Part shown: piece by piece, positions 36,680-46,022 of the stretch
Numbering within the stretch: the stretch's first letter is position 1
Layout of the letters: every line of letters starts with the position of its first letter
The notes under the pieces: generated by a model
What the model saw: only the letters and a program-made list of their open reading frames with translations
Database searches by the model: none
What the model was told of the DNA's origin: nothing
Position numbers and translations under genes: made by a program
Source: Mycobacterium sp. SM1
GTDB lineage: Bacteria; Actinomycetota; Actinomycetes; Mycobacteriales; Mycobacteriaceae
Length of the DNA stretch: 64,000 nucleotides
Assembly: GCF_018361265.1 (NCBI RefSeq)
Contig: NZ_JAFLNH010000001.1
Coordinates: forward strand, 248,001-312,000
Direction of reading: 5' to 3'

Positions 36680-37234
36680 TCAGCCGGGCATGCAGGCCGC
36701 TAGCGCGGCGCCCACCTCGTCGACCACCACCAGCCGGTCCAAGGCAGCCCGGGAGACATAGCCGGTGTCAACCAGCCCGACAAGCCAGGCCCGCAGCCCG
36801 TCGTAGTGTCCGGCCGGGTCGAGCAGCACCACGGGCTTGTCATGCAAGCCGAGATAGCCCGCGGTCCACACCTCGAACAGCTCCTCCAGCGTGCCCAGGC
36901 CGCCGGGCAACGCGATAAACGCGTCGGCGCGCTCTTCCATGATCTGCTTACGCTCCCGCATGGTCTCGGTGACAATCAACTCGTCAGCGTCGTGGTCGGC
37001 CAGCTCACGGTGGACCAGCCTTTTGGGGATCACGCCGACGGTGCGCCCCCTGCGTGCCCGCGCCGCGGTGGCCAGAGCCCCCATCGCGGAGACGTTGCCC
37101 CCGCCCCAGACCAGGGTCCAGCCCCGCTCGGCGATCGCCTCGCCGAGTTGGGCGGCCAGCGCCAGCAGCTCGCGGTGGGTGGGTCTGGACGCGCAGTAGA
37201 CGCAGACGGCCCACTCGCCGGGTGAATTGGGCAC
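36680..37234 (-). CDS. LOG-family phosphoribohydrolase
   Basis: Protein of 184 aa from the GTG at 37234. It has the LOG signatures GGGNVSAMG (about 44-52) and PGGLGTLEELFE (about 110-121), plus the conserved RERKQIMEERADAF. Enzymes of this family hydrolyse nucleoside 5'-monophosphates such as cytokinin riboside phosphates. Rv1205, the counterpart next to fadD6, is the reported cytokinin-forming enzyme of M. tuberculosis. Longer open sequence upstream of 37234 is not coding. Confidence 0.9.
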   Translation of the reverse strand: MPNSPGEWAVCVYCASRPTHRELLALAAQLGEAIAERGWTLVWGGGNVSAMGALATAARARRGRTVGVIPKRLVHRELADHDADELIVTETMRERKQIMEERADAFIALPGGLGTLEELFEVWTAGYLGLHDKPVVLLDPAGHYDGLRAWLVGLVDTGYVSRAALDRLVVVDEVGAALAACMPG

Positions 37235-37307
37235 ACACCGAAAGGTAGACCACCGGTTGTCGGCGTGCGCATTTCGCCCTATCGGCACGCCACCGCGCGG
37301 CGCGCCG

Positions 37308-37313
37308 TAAAAT
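37308..37313 (+). promoter_or_regulatory. putative -10 element for a leaderless transcript
   Basis: TAAAAT ends seven bases before the GTG at 37320, and no Shine-Dalgarno sequence is present. In mycobacteria this spacing is typical of a transcript that starts at the start codon itself. Confidence 0.5.
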
Positions 37314-37319
37314 CCGGCA

Positions 37320-39602
37320 GTGCCGTGGGTAACCGCGCTGACGGACACCGAGCTGCACCGCGTGCAAACCGCCTTGCGGCATCCGCAGCGATCGGGCGTG
37401 ATGCTGGCCGGGCCCGACGGCATCGGGAAAACCCTGCTGGCCGGCCTGGCCGCTGAGGGGTTCGCCCGCGAGCACCCGGTGAGCGTCGTCCGCTGGGTAA
37501 GGGGTACCGCCTCGGGGCGGTGCGTGCCCTTCGGCGCCTTCCGGCGGCTGATCGACGTCGCGCCCGAGGTCGGGCGCCCGGCCGAGCTGCTCAGGCTGGC
37601 CCGCGACACCCTCACCCGCCGGCACGACGATCTGGTGCTGGTGGTCGACGACGCGCACGAGCTGGACCACCTGTCGGCCACTTTGGTGTACCAATTGGCG
37701 CTGGCCACGTCGGCCCGGCTAGTGGTCACGCTCAGAGCCGAGACGCCGCTGCCACACGCCATTGCCGCGCTGACCTCCGACGGGCTGCTCGATCACGTCG
37801 ACCCCCAGCCCCTGGATAGGGCGCGCACGGCCATAGTGCTGGAATCGGCGTTAGGCGCGGCGCTCGACGCGGACGCCCTGGAGCAGGTCGTCGCGCGCAG
37901 TCGGGGTAACCCACTGTACCTGCGGCATCTTGTCCAGGACGGCGGCTTGCTACGGGTGGACGGCGGCTGGCGGTGCCGCGACAAGCATCCCCTGCCGTTA
38001 GCGGGCCTGATCGACGCATACGTGGCCGGACTGCCCACCCCGGTGCGCACGGTGCTGAGCTACCTGGCCCTCGCGGAACCACTGACGCGGGCCGACCTGG
38101 CCGCGCTGGCCGGCCACCAGGCCGTTGCGCAGGCCGAAACGCTGGGCGCGGTCATCGCCGACGGCGAGGACCAGATCTATGCGGCCCATCCGCTCTATGG
38201 GCAACACGCCGGCGCTGCCCTGGGAGCCAAGGCGCGGGCGTTGCGCACGTCGCTGGTGGCGCAGTTGACCAAGCATCCGGTCACCCATGCCAGTGATCGG
38301 CTGCGACTGGCCGCCCTGGCCGCCGACAGCGACCAGCCGGGCGCGGTCGTGGACCTGGTGGCCGCGGCCAATTTGGCGCTGGGGCTGGGTGATCTGATGC
38401 TGGCCGAGCGGCTGGCGCGCACCGCCTTGGAGCGCTCGGGCGGGCTTGCGGCGCGACTGCCGTTGGCGCACGCGCTGGCTTGGCAGGGCCGCGGCCGCGA
38501 AGCCGACGCGCTACTGGCGGCGGTGAATCCCGACCAGCTGTCCGAGACCGAGCTGATGGCCTGGGCGCTGCCCCGCGCGGCGAACCAGTTCTGGATGCTC
38601 GGTGAGCCGGAGCGCGCCACCGCATTCCTGCAGACCACCCGCAACCGCATCTCGGCTCCGGCGGCGCGCGTCACGCTTGACGCGCTGGCGGCGACCTTCG
38701 CCATGAACGCGGGCTCTCCGCTGCGCGCGCTTCACTTGGCCCGCGAGGTGCTGGCCACGCCGCACGCCGACGAGACGGCCATCGGGTGGGCGGCCTCGAC
38801 GGCGGCGCTGTGCTCGGCCCGCACCGGCCGGCTCGGTGACGTCGAGGCGCTCGCCGCCAAAGCGCTGACGGTTGCGCACCCGGGGTTGTTGCGGTTCACC
38901 AGCGGTTTCGGCCGGGTTACCGCGCTGGTGATGGCGGGACGCCTCAACGAGGCGCGCGCGGTGGCGCAGCGATACACCGATTTCGCTGAGCTGCAGCAGC
39001 CGGGCCGGGCGATCGGCGAGGTGCTGGTGGGCTATGTGGCGATCGCCGAGGGCGACTTCGAGGCCGCCGTTGCGCTGCTGGGGCGGGCCGCCGAGGCGTT
39101 GACCCCGACGGGCTACTCGTGGGGCCCACTGTCGTTGATGCTGCTCGCGCAGGCGCTCGGACAACAGGGTGAGCAATTTGAGGCAGCAAAGGTTTTCCAC
39201 CGTGCCGAATCCCGGCATGGCCTGAAATCGGCCCTGTTCGCTCCCGAGCTGGCCCTGGCCGGGGCGTGGTCGAAAGCGGCGCGCGGCGACACGACGGGCG
39301 CGATCGATGCTGCCCGTAAAGCCGTGCAGGCCGCCGAACGCACCGGGCAAACGGCGATCGCGCTGCGCGCGCTACAGGATGCGGCCCGGCTCGGTGACAC
39401 CCGCGCGGTGTATCGGGCCGAACGGCTGTCTTTTGAGGTGGACTGCGTGCTCGGCCGGCTCACCGTCGCCCATGCCCGCGCACTGGCAGCCGGGGATGCT
39501 CGCGCGCTGGCGGAGGTGGCCGATGGCTTGGCAGGCGCCGGGATGCGCCCGGCAGCCGCTGACGCCGCCGCGCAGGCGCGCCGCACCCGACCGGTCGGGT
39601 AG
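37320..39602 (+). CDS. LuxR-type AAA+ ATPase without a C-terminal HTH domain
   Basis: Protein of 760 aa. The Walker A motif is GPDGIGKT (residues 30-37), with Walker B LVLVVDDAHELD (about 104-115), followed by a sensor region and, after residue 270, a long helical array of TPR-like repeats rich in Ala and Leu. This is the architecture of LAL/MalT-type LuxR regulators and of Rv0386/Rv0890c-like proteins. Those end in a LuxR helix-turn-helix of about 60 aa. Here the protein stops at RRTRPVG, and only five bases later the convergent dapE gene ends, so there is no space for the domain. It may act as a signalling ATPase without DNA binding, or its output domain was lost. Confidence 0.8.
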   Translation: MPWVTALTDTELHRVQTALRHPQRSGVMLAGPDGIGKTLLAGLAAEGFAREHPVSVVRWVRGTASGRCVPFGAFRRLIDVAPEVGRPAELLRLARDTLTRRHDDLVLVVDDAHELDHLSATLVYQLALATSARLVVTLRAETPLPHAIAALTSDGLLDHVDPQPLDRARTAIVLESALGAALDADALEQVVARSRGNPLYLRHLVQDGGLLRVDGGWRCRDKHPLPLAGLIDAYVAGLPTPVRTVLSYLALAEPLTRADLAALAGHQAVAQAETLGAVIADGEDQIYAAHPLYGQHAGAALGAKARALRTSLVAQLTKHPVTHASDRLRLAALAADSDQPGAVVDLVAAANLALGLGDLMLAERLARTALERSGGLAARLPLAHALAWQGRGREADALLAAVNPDQLSETELMAWALPRAANQFWMLGEPERATAFLQTTRNRISAPAARVTLDALAATFAMNAGSPLRALHLAREVLATPHADETAIGWAASTAALCSARTGRLGDVEALAAKALTVAHPGLLRFTSGFGRVTALVMAGRLNEARAVAQRYTDFAELQQPGRAIGEVLVGYVAIAEGDFEAAVALLGRAAEALTPTGYSWGPLSLMLLAQALGQQGEQFEAAKVFHRAESRHGLKSALFAPELALAGAWSKAARGDTTGAIDAARKAVQAAERTGQTAIALRALQDAARLGDTRAVYRAERLSFEVDCVLGRLTVAHARALAAGDARALAEVADGLAGAGMRPAAADAAAQARRTRPVG

Positions 39603-39607
39603 CGCTG

Positions 39608-40693
39608 TCAGGCAGCGGGGCCCCTCAGGTAGCGTCGGAGCATCTCTGCGGCGGTGGTGATCTGCGTAACCGCTACCCGTTCGTCGCGCCGGTGCGCCAG
39701 GTTGGGGTCACCGGGCCCGTAGTTGACCGCCGGGATACCCAGAGCGGCGAATCGCGACACGTCGGTCCAGCCGTATTTCGCGCGGACCCGCCCGGCGGCG
39801 GCCGCGACCAGGGCCCTGGCGGCGGGCTCGGATAAGCCGGGTAGCGCGCCGGGGGCGGCGTCGGTCTGCTCGATTTGCACGTCGAGCCCGTCGAACACCT
39901 CGCGCACATGGTGCAGCGCCGCGGCCACCGAGCGGTCGGGGGCGAAGCGGTAGTTGACGGTCACCGACGCCGCGTCGGGTATCACGTTGCCGGCAACGCC
40001 GCCCTCGATACGCACCGCCGACAATCCCTCCCGGTAGGCGCAGCCATCAATTTCGACCGTTCGGGCCTGATATCCCGCCAACCGGTCCAGCACCGCACCG
40101 AGCTTGTGGATGGCGTTGTCCCCCAGCCAGGAGCGCGCGGAATGAGCGCGGGTTCCCGTCGTGTGGATGACGGCCCGCAGCGTGCCCTGACAGCCGGCCT
40201 CGACATAGCCACCGGTCGGCTCGCCCAGAATGGCCACGTCGGCGCGCAGCCACTCCGGCAACTCGCGTTGGATGCGGCCCAATCCGTTTGCCGCTGCGTC
40301 GATTTCCTCGCAGTCGTAGAACACCAGTGTCAGGTCGTGTACGGGCTCGGCGATCGTGGCGGCGAGGTGAAGAAAGACCGCGCAACCGGATTTCATGTCC
40401 ACGGCCCCGCAGCCGTGCAGGAGCTCGCCGTCTTCACCCGCCGAGCGGCGGCTGGGCAGGTTTCCGGCCACCGGGATCGTGTCGAGATGCCCGGCCAGCA
40501 GCACCCGCGACGGCCGGTGGCGGCGGGTGCGCGCCAGCACCGCGTTGCCGTTGCGGATGATCTCGAAGCCCGACGTTTGCGCACGCAGCGCCGCCTCCAC
40601 CTCATCGGCGATGCGCGCTTCCTGTCGCGACTCGCTGGGGATGTCGACCAGCGCCGCGGTTAGCTCGACCGGATCCCCGCGCAGGTCCAACAC
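39608..40693 (-). CDS. dapE: succinyl-diaminopimelate desuccinylase DapE
   Basis: Protein of 361 aa, peptidase M20 family. The metal-binding histidine and catalytic Asp are in [10 protein letters not shown] (about residue 66-75), followed by [10 protein letters not shown] and a CEEIDAA segment with the catalytic glutamate; the central dimerisation domain and the C-terminal fold are complete. It removes succinate from N-succinyl-L,L-diaminopimelate, giving meso-DAP precursor for lysine and peptidoglycan. It is divergent from dapD, with dapC elsewhere in the window. Confidence 0.95.
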   Translation of the reverse strand: MLDLRGDPVELTAALVDIPSESRQEARIADEVEAALRAQTSGFEIIRNGNAVLARTRRHRPSRVLLAGHLDTIPVAGNLPSRRSAGEDGELLHGCGAVDMKSGCAVFLHLAATIAEPVHDLTLVFYDCEEIDAAANGLGRIQRELPEWLRADVAILGEPTGGYVEAGCQGTLRAVIHTTGTRAHSARSWLGDNAIHKLGAVLDRLAGYQARTVEIDGCAYREGLSAVRIEGGVAGNVIPDAASVTVNYRFAPDRSVAAALHHVREVFDGLDVQIEQTDAAPGALPGLSEPAARALVAAAAGRVRAKYGWTDVSRFAALGIPAVNYGPGDPNLAHRRDERVAVTQITTAAEMLRRYLRGPAA

Positions 40694-40736
40694 GGCCCCA
40701 GCCTAGCGGGTGCTTCCCCGGTGCCGGGCAAACACA

Positions 40737-40770
40737 AAAGCCCCCTTTTTCACCGGCGTGTCGGGGCTTT
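40737..40770. promoter_or_regulatory. stem-loop in the dapE-dapD divergent region
   Basis: AAAGCCCC (40737-40744) and GGGGCTTT (40763-40770) are a perfect 8-bp inverted repeat separated by 18 nt with a T-tract in the loop. Read toward dapE it ends in a short T-run, like an intrinsic terminator; read toward dapD it lies in the leader. It may be an attenuator or an operator. Confidence 0.45.
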
Positions 40771-40797
40771 GCGTCTGCTCGGCCAGGGGAAAGTAAT

Positions 40798-41751
40798 GTG
40801 ACCAGCGTGACAGGAGCTTCGGGCATCGGGTTGGCGACGCTGGCCGCCGACGGGTCGGTTCTCGACACCTGGTTTCCCGCACCGGAATTGATCGAGTCGG
40901 ATCACAGCGGCACCACGCGGATACCGCTGAGCGAGGCCCCCGAGGGCCTGGCCGGTCTGGTCGGCCGCGACGAGGACCGCGGCACCGAAACAGTCGTCGT
41001 TCGCACCATGATCGCCTCGCTGGATGATGTCGCCGCCGACGCCTACGATGCCTACCTGCGGCTGCATCTGTTGTCGCACCGGCTGGTCGCGCCGCACGGG
41101 CTGAACGCCGGCGGGCTTTTTGGGGTGCTGGCCAACGTGGTGTGGACTAATCACGGGCCCTGCGCGGTGGACGGTTTCGAGGCGGTGCGGGCGCGGCTGC
41201 GCCGCCGCGGCCCGGTGGTCGTCTACGGCATCGACAAGTTTCCCCGGATGGTTGACTACGTGATCCCGGGCGGGGTCCGCATCGCCGACGCTGATCGGGT
41301 GCGGCTCGGCGCTCACCTGGCACCGGGTACCACGGTGATGCACGAGGGATTCGTCAACTACAACGCCGGCACGCTGGGCGCTTCCATGGTGGAGGGTCGC
41401 ATCTCGGCGGGCGTGGTGGTCGGCGACGGCTCCGACATCGGCGGCGGAGCCTCCATCATGGGTACGCTGTCCGGCGGGGGCAAGCATGTCATTTCGATCG
41501 GCAAACGCTGCCTGCTGGGGGCCAATTCCGGGCTGGGCATCTCTCTGGGCGATGACTGCGTCATCGAGGCCGGCCTGTATGTGACCGCGGGCACCAAGGT
41601 CAGCCTGCCCGACGGCACGTCAGTCAAGGCCCAGGAACTGTCCGGCTGCAGCAATCTGCTGTTTCGCCGCAATTCGCTGAGCGGTGCCGTGGAGGTGGTG
41701 TCGCGCGACGGTCGGGGCATCGACTTGAACCCCGATCTGCACGCCAATTAG
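40798..41751 (+). CDS. dapD: tetrahydrodipicolinate N-succinyltransferase DapD
   Basis: Protein of 317 aa from the GTG at 40798, with GGGGAAAG upstream. It has the mycobacterial-type DapD N-terminal domain and a left-handed beta-helix of hexapeptide repeats ([38 protein letters not shown]). It makes N-succinyl-2-amino-6-oxopimelate from tetrahydrodipicolinate and succinyl-CoA, the step two before DapE. Length and sequence match the M. tuberculosis enzyme. Confidence 0.96.
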   Translation: MTSVTGASGIGLATLAADGSVLDTWFPAPELIESDHSGTTRIPLSEAPEGLAGLVGRDEDRGTETVVVRTMIASLDDVAADAYDAYLRLHLLSHRLVAPHGLNAGGLFGVLANVVWTNHGPCAVDGFEAVRARLRRRGPVVVYGIDKFPRMVDYVIPGGVRIADADRVRLGAHLAPGTTVMHEGFVNYNAGTLGASMVEGRISAGVVVGDGSDIGGGASIMGTLSGGGKHVISIGKRCLLGANSGLGISLGDDCVIEAGLYVTAGTKVSLPDGTSVKAQELSGCSNLLFRRNSLSGAVEVVSRDGRGIDLNPDLHAN

Positions 41752-41830
41752 CAGCTGAGCCCGCCGCGCCGCCGGGGGCTGACATCCGCGACGGGGCCGC
41801 GGCGCCGGGAACAGACCCCGGCCCGCTGCC

Positions 41831-43240
41831 CTATGCCATCAGCTCCTTCTTGAGCACCTTACCCATCGGGTTGCGAGGCAACGCATCGACAATCCGCACC
41901 TCGCGTGGCCGCTTGTGCAATGAAAGTTGTTGAGCGACAAATGAGATCAAGTCACTCGGCTGGGCGTCCCCGACGACGAACGCGACGATGCGCTGACCTA
42001 GATCCTCGTCGGGCAGTCCGACGACCGCCACCTCCGCGACCCCCGGGTGCCCGAGCAGCGCCGTCTCGATTTCCCCGGCGCCGACGCGATATCCCCCCGA
42101 CTTGATCAGATCGACCGACTCGCGTCCCACGATGCGGTGCATCCCACCACTATCGACGACCGCGACATCACCGGTGCGGTACCAGCCGCCGGCGTCGAAC
42201 GCATCCGCGGTGGCATCCGGGCGGCCCAGGTACCCGTCGAACAACGTGGGACCCCGAACCTGCAGCCGCCCAACGGTCTTTGCGTCATGCGGAACTTCGG
42301 TTCCGGTGTCGTCGAGCAACCGGGTCTGCACACCGTCCAGCGGCAAACCGACCCAGCCCGGGCGGCGCTCGCCGTCGGCGCGAGTGGACAGCGTGATCAG
42401 CGATTCGGTGGTGCCGTAGCGTTCGACAGGAGCATGACCGGTCAGCCGCGCTAGTTGCTCGAACACCGGAACCGGCAGCGGCGCGCTGCCAGACACCAGC
42501 AACCGTGCCGAACGCAGCACATTGGCCGCCGCCGGGTCGGCCACCACGCGCGACCACACCGTCGGAACGCCGAAATACAGCGTGCCGCAGGCAGAAGCGG
42601 CCCGAGCATATTCAGCCGGTGTGGGTTTCCCGGTGTGCACGAAGCGGTTTCCGATACGAAGCGATCCGAGCAGCCCCAGCACCAAGCCGTGCACGTGGAA
42701 CAGCGGAAGTCCGTGTACCAACGTGTCCTCGGCGGTCCACTGCCAGGCCTGCGCCAGCGCGTCCAGGTCCGCGGCGATCGCCCGCCGGCTCAGCTGCACC
42801 CCTTTCGGCGGACCGGTAGTCCCCGAGGTGTAGATCACCAGCGCGATGGCATCCGCGGACGGCTCCGGATAACTGTGCCCGGCTCGGGCCTGCAACCGCA
42901 CCGGGATATGGGGCAGACCCTCTCCTTCCGCCGGACGCTCCCCCAGCCAGGCCTGCGCCCCGGAGTCGGCAAGGATGTGCCGGCGCTCGGCCACGCCGAC
43001 TTCGTCGGGCACCGGGACCGCAACGACACCGGCCAGCACGCAGCCGGTGATCGCCAGCACGGTCGACACCGTCGGTGTGGCCAGCACGGCAACCCGCTGT
43101 GCGCCACCGACCCGCTCGGCCACCGCCATCGCGGCCCCGACCAGGTCGCTGCGGCTGAGCGTGACGCCGCCGATGCGAACAGCGTCGGGGAGATCACGTC
43201 CGGCGGTCGCCGCCGAGGGATCCAGGGAGGTCAGCAGCAT
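41831..43240 (-). CDS. fadD36: acyl-CoA synthetase FadD36
   Basis: Protein of 469 aa from the ATG at 43240 (MLLTSLDPS). The frame is open to 43363 but that stretch is Ala-rich and not conserved. Motifs are IYTSGTTGPPKGV (A3), ERYGTTESL (A5), YRTGDVAVVD (A7), GRESVDLIKSGGYRVGAGEIE (A8) and the lysine region PRNPMGKVLKKEL (A10). It activates short to medium carboxylates such as malonate-like or propionyl derivatives in related enzymes; the physiological substrate is not proven. It fits FadD36 by position (Rv1193) and length. Confidence 0.9.
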   Translation of the reverse strand: MLLTSLDPSAATAGRDLPDAVRIGGVTLSRSDLVGAAMAVAERVGGAQRVAVLATPTVSTVLAITGCVLAGVVAVPVPDEVGVAERRHILADSGAQAWLGERPAEGEGLPHIPVRLQARAGHSYPEPSADAIALVIYTSGTTGPPKGVQLSRRAIAADLDALAQAWQWTAEDTLVHGLPLFHVHGLVLGLLGSLRIGNRFVHTGKPTPAEYARAASACGTLYFGVPTVWSRVVADPAAANVLRSARLLVSGSAPLPVPVFEQLARLTGHAPVERYGTTESLITLSTRADGERRPGWVGLPLDGVQTRLLDDTGTEVPHDAKTVGRLQVRGPTLFDGYLGRPDATADAFDAGGWYRTGDVAVVDSGGMHRIVGRESVDLIKSGGYRVGAGEIETALLGHPGVAEVAVVGLPDEDLGQRIVAFVVGDAQPSDLISFVAQQLSLHKRPREVRIVDALPRNPMGKVLKKELMA

Positions 43241-43352
43241 GCCAGCGAGGTTACCGCCCGCCTTCCGGGGTGTTGCCGGGGCCGCGGCCATTGCGGCCGC
43301 CGCTGCGCGTGGGGCGCTCACCGCGGCCGCGAGAGGAGCCACCGCACCGGCC

Positions 43353-44324
43353 TCAGCGCCCACGTTGCGTCAGCGCCCGCAAGAAGAACCCCACGTTCGC
43401 CGGGCGCTCGGCCAGCCGCCGCACGAAATACCCGTACCACTGGGTGCCGAACGGCACGTACACCCGCACGCGACTCCCGGCGCCGACCAGCCGCCGCTGC
43501 TCGGCATCGCGGATGCCATAGAGCATCTGGTACTCGAAATCGTCAGCACCACGCCCGGATTCGGCAGCAAGTGCGGGCACGGCGTTGATCACGGCCGGGT
43601 CATGCGACGCCACCATCGGGTAGCCCGAGCCGGCCATCAGCACCCGAAGGCACCGCAGATAGGCGTCGGTGACGGCGGCGCGCCCACGATAGGCTACCGG
43701 CGCCGGCTCGTCGTAAGCACCCTTGACCAGCCGGGTCCGCGCACCGGCGGCAGCGAATTCCTCGCAATCGGCCAGTGTCCGCCGCAGGTATGCCTGCAAC
43801 ACCACGCCCAGCCACGGGAAGTCGGCCCGCAGCTCGCGCACGATCGCCAGCGTGGAGTCCGTGGTCGCGGAGCTTTCAGCGTCCACGGTCACCCACACGC
43901 CAGCGCGCTGCGCCGCGGCGCAAATCGCAGACACGTTCTCTCGGGCGATCTTCTCGCCGTCGTGGCCCAGCGCCTGCCCCAGCGCGGAGAGCTTCAGCGA
44001 CACCTCCAGGGGCCGAACGCCGTTGCTGCCGGCCGCTGCACACCGGCCCAGCGCATCGATCACATCCAGATAGACGTGCACGGCCGCGGTTGCGCCGCCG
44101 CGGTCGGTGGTCTCTTCTCCCAGGTAGTCGATGCTGACGTAGCGGTCCGACTCCCGCAGGGCCGTGACGGTTGCCAGCACGGCGTCGAGGGTCTCCGCCG
44201 GCACGAACCGGCGCACCACCTTGCGGGTCACCGGCATACGTTCGGCGGCACGGCGCAACCCGGTGGAACGGCTGGCGGCCAGGATCGCCGGCCGTGCCGT
44301 GCTGGCGAACAACCCGGACATCAC
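43353..44324 (-). CDS. pruB: proline dehydrogenase
   Basis: Monofunctional FAD-dependent proline dehydrogenase of 323 aa. The barrel motifs EVSLKLSALGQAL, VWVTVDAESS, LVLQAYLRRT-like (VVLQAYLRRTLADCE), RLVKGAYDEP and the C-terminal YGIRDAEQRRLVGAG with RVRVYVPFG are all present. It oxidises proline to pyrroline-5-carboxylate and passes electrons to quinone. The start overlaps the pruA stop (TGATG), so the two steps are coupled. Corresponds to Rv1188. Confidence 0.95.
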   Translation of the reverse strand: MMSGLFASTARPAILAASRSTGLRRAAERMPVTRKVVRRFVPAETLDAVLATVTALRESDRYVSIDYLGEETTDRGGATAAVHVYLDVIDALGRCAAAGSNGVRPLEVSLKLSALGQALGHDGEKIARENVSAICAAAQRAGVWVTVDAESSATTDSTLAIVRELRADFPWLGVVLQAYLRRTLADCEEFAAAGARTRLVKGAYDEPAPVAYRGRAAVTDAYLRCLRVLMAGSGYPMVASHDPAVINAVPALAAESGRGADDFEYQMLYGIRDAEQRRLVGAGSRVRVYVPFGTQWYGYFVRRLAERPANVGFFLRALTQRGR

Positions 44325-45952
44325 TCGGCGGCCAGGTGCGGATAGGTGTGGTCTGTCGGCGGGACGAAGAGCTCCTTGATCGAACGCGCCGACGTCCAGC
44401 GCAGCAGATTCAGCATCGACCCGGCCTTGTCGTTGGTTCCCGACCCGCGTGAGCCACCGAACGGCTGCTGCCCCACCACGGAACCGGTCGGCTTGTCGTT
44501 GACATAGAAGTTGCCGGCCGCGAACCGCAACCGCTCTTGCGCGGCGGCAACCGCGTCGCGGTCCTCGGCGATAACGGCGCCGGTCAGCGCGTAGCGCGAG
44601 CCGGTGTCGATGACGTCGAGGATCCGCTCGTAGTGCTCGTCGGGGTAGATATGCACCGACAGGATCGGCCCGAAGTACTCCGTCGAGAATGCCTCGTCGG
44701 CGGGGTCGTCACCCAGCAGCACGGTGGGCCGAACGAAATAGCCCACGCTGTCGTCATATTCGCCGCCGACCGCGATGGTGATGCCGGCAGTGCCCTTGGC
44801 TCGCTCGATAGCGTTGACGTTTTTGGCGAAGGCACGTTCGTCGATCAGCGCGCCGCCGAAGTTGGACAGGTCGGTGACATCGCCGTACCGCAGTGCCGCG
44901 ACGGCATCCAGGAATTCGTCGCCCATCCGCTGCCACACCGACTGCGCGATGAACGCTCGAGACGCCGCCGAGCACTTCTGCCCCTGGTACTCGAACGCGC
45001 CCCGGAGCAACGCCGTGCGTAGCACGTCGGGCCGCGCTGAGGCGTGGGCCACCACGAAGTCTTTGCCCCCGGTCTCACCGACCACCCGCGGATAGCTGAG
45101 GTAGCGACCGACATTGGCGCCGACCTGTCGCCACAGGTGCTGGAAGGTGGCGGCCGACCCGGTGAAGTGGATACCCGCCAGCCGCGAGTCAGCCAGGGCC
45201 ACATCGGAAACCGCATACCCGTCGCCCGTGACCATATTGATCACGCCCGGTGGCAGCCCGGCGGCCTCGAGCAACTGCATCGTCAGATACGCCGCGAATG
45301 TCTGGGTGATCGACGGTTTCCACACGACGGTGTTGCCCATCAGCGCCGGCGCGGTCGGCAGGTTGCCGGCGATCGCCGAGAAATTGAACGGCGTGATCGC
45401 GTAGACGAAGCCGTCCAACGGGCGGTAGTCGATGCGATTCCACTGCCCCGGGGGGCTGATCGGCTGTTGCGCGAGAATCTGGCGGGCGAACGCCACGTTG
45501 AACCGCCAGAAGTCGGCGAGCTCGCACGCCGCGTCGATCTCGGCCTGGTAGACCGACTTGGACTGGCCGAGCATGGTCGCGGCGACCATCTTTTCCCGCC
45601 ACGGCCCGGTCAGCAGATCGGCGGCGCGCAATAAGACCGCGGCGCGCTCGTCGAACGGTGTTGCCGCCCAATGTTGTCTGGCGGCCATGGCGGCGTCGAT
45701 CGCGGCCGCGGCGTCCGCGTGGGTGGCGTTGGTCAGCATGCCCAGTGTCGCGGCATGCCGATGCGGTTGCACGACATCGATGCGCTCCCCGTTGCCCATC
45801 CGGTGCTCGCCCGCGATGACATGGGGCAAATCGATCGGCTCGCCGGCCAGCGCGGCCAGCGCGGCGCGCACCCGGGCGCGTTCGGGGGAATGCGGCGCGT
45901 AATCACGTGCCGGCTCGTTGCGCGGCGGGGGTAGCTGGGTAATCGCGTCCAT
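44321..45952 (-). CDS. pruA: L-glutamate gamma-semialdehyde (P5C) dehydrogenase
   Basis: Protein of 543 aa from the ATG at 45952 (MDAITQLPPPRNEP). The NAD-dependent aldehyde dehydrogenase shows catalytic Glu in GETGGKDFVVAH and catalytic Cys in YQGQKCSAASRAF, with the FGPILSVHIY and QQPFGGSRGSGTNDK motifs. It oxidises the product of PruB to glutamate. Divergently transcribed from pruC. Corresponds to Rv1187. Confidence 0.96.
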   Translation of the reverse strand: MDAITQLPPPRNEPARDYAPHSPERARVRAALAALAGEPIDLPHVIAGEHRMGNGERIDVVQPHRHAATLGMLTNATHADAAAAIDAAMAARQHWAATPFDERAAVLLRAADLLTGPWREKMVAATMLGQSKSVYQAEIDAACELADFWRFNVAFARQILAQQPISPPGQWNRIDYRPLDGFVYAITPFNFSAIAGNLPTAPALMGNTVVWKPSITQTFAAYLTMQLLEAAGLPPGVINMVTGDGYAVSDVALADSRLAGIHFTGSAATFQHLWRQVGANVGRYLSYPRVVGETGGKDFVVAHASARPDVLRTALLRGAFEYQGQKCSAASRAFIAQSVWQRMGDEFLDAVAALRYGDVTDLSNFGGALIDERAFAKNVNAIERAKGTAGITIAVGGEYDDSVGYFVRPTVLLGDDPADEAFSTEYFGPILSVHIYPDEHYERILDVIDTGSRYALTGAVIAEDRDAVAAAQERLRFAAGNFYVNDKPTGSVVGQQPFGGSRGSGTNDKAGSMLNLLRWTSARSIKELFVPPTDHTYPHLAAE

Positions 45953-46022
45953 GCTCTCAGGATCGCGCGGGCCGGGCTTGATGCGATTAGCCAATCAGAC
46001 AAGGAAGATAGGCTATTGTCGT
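45953..46022. promoter_or_regulatory. pruA/pruC divergent promoter with inverted repeat
   Basis: The 70-bp gap holds TAGCC (45988-45992) and GGCTA (46011-46015), an inverted repeat separated by 18 bp, with an AT-rich centre unusual for this GC-rich DNA. TAGGCT (46009-46014) could be a -10 for a leaderless pruC transcript. A PruC binding site is likely here. Confidence 0.45.
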
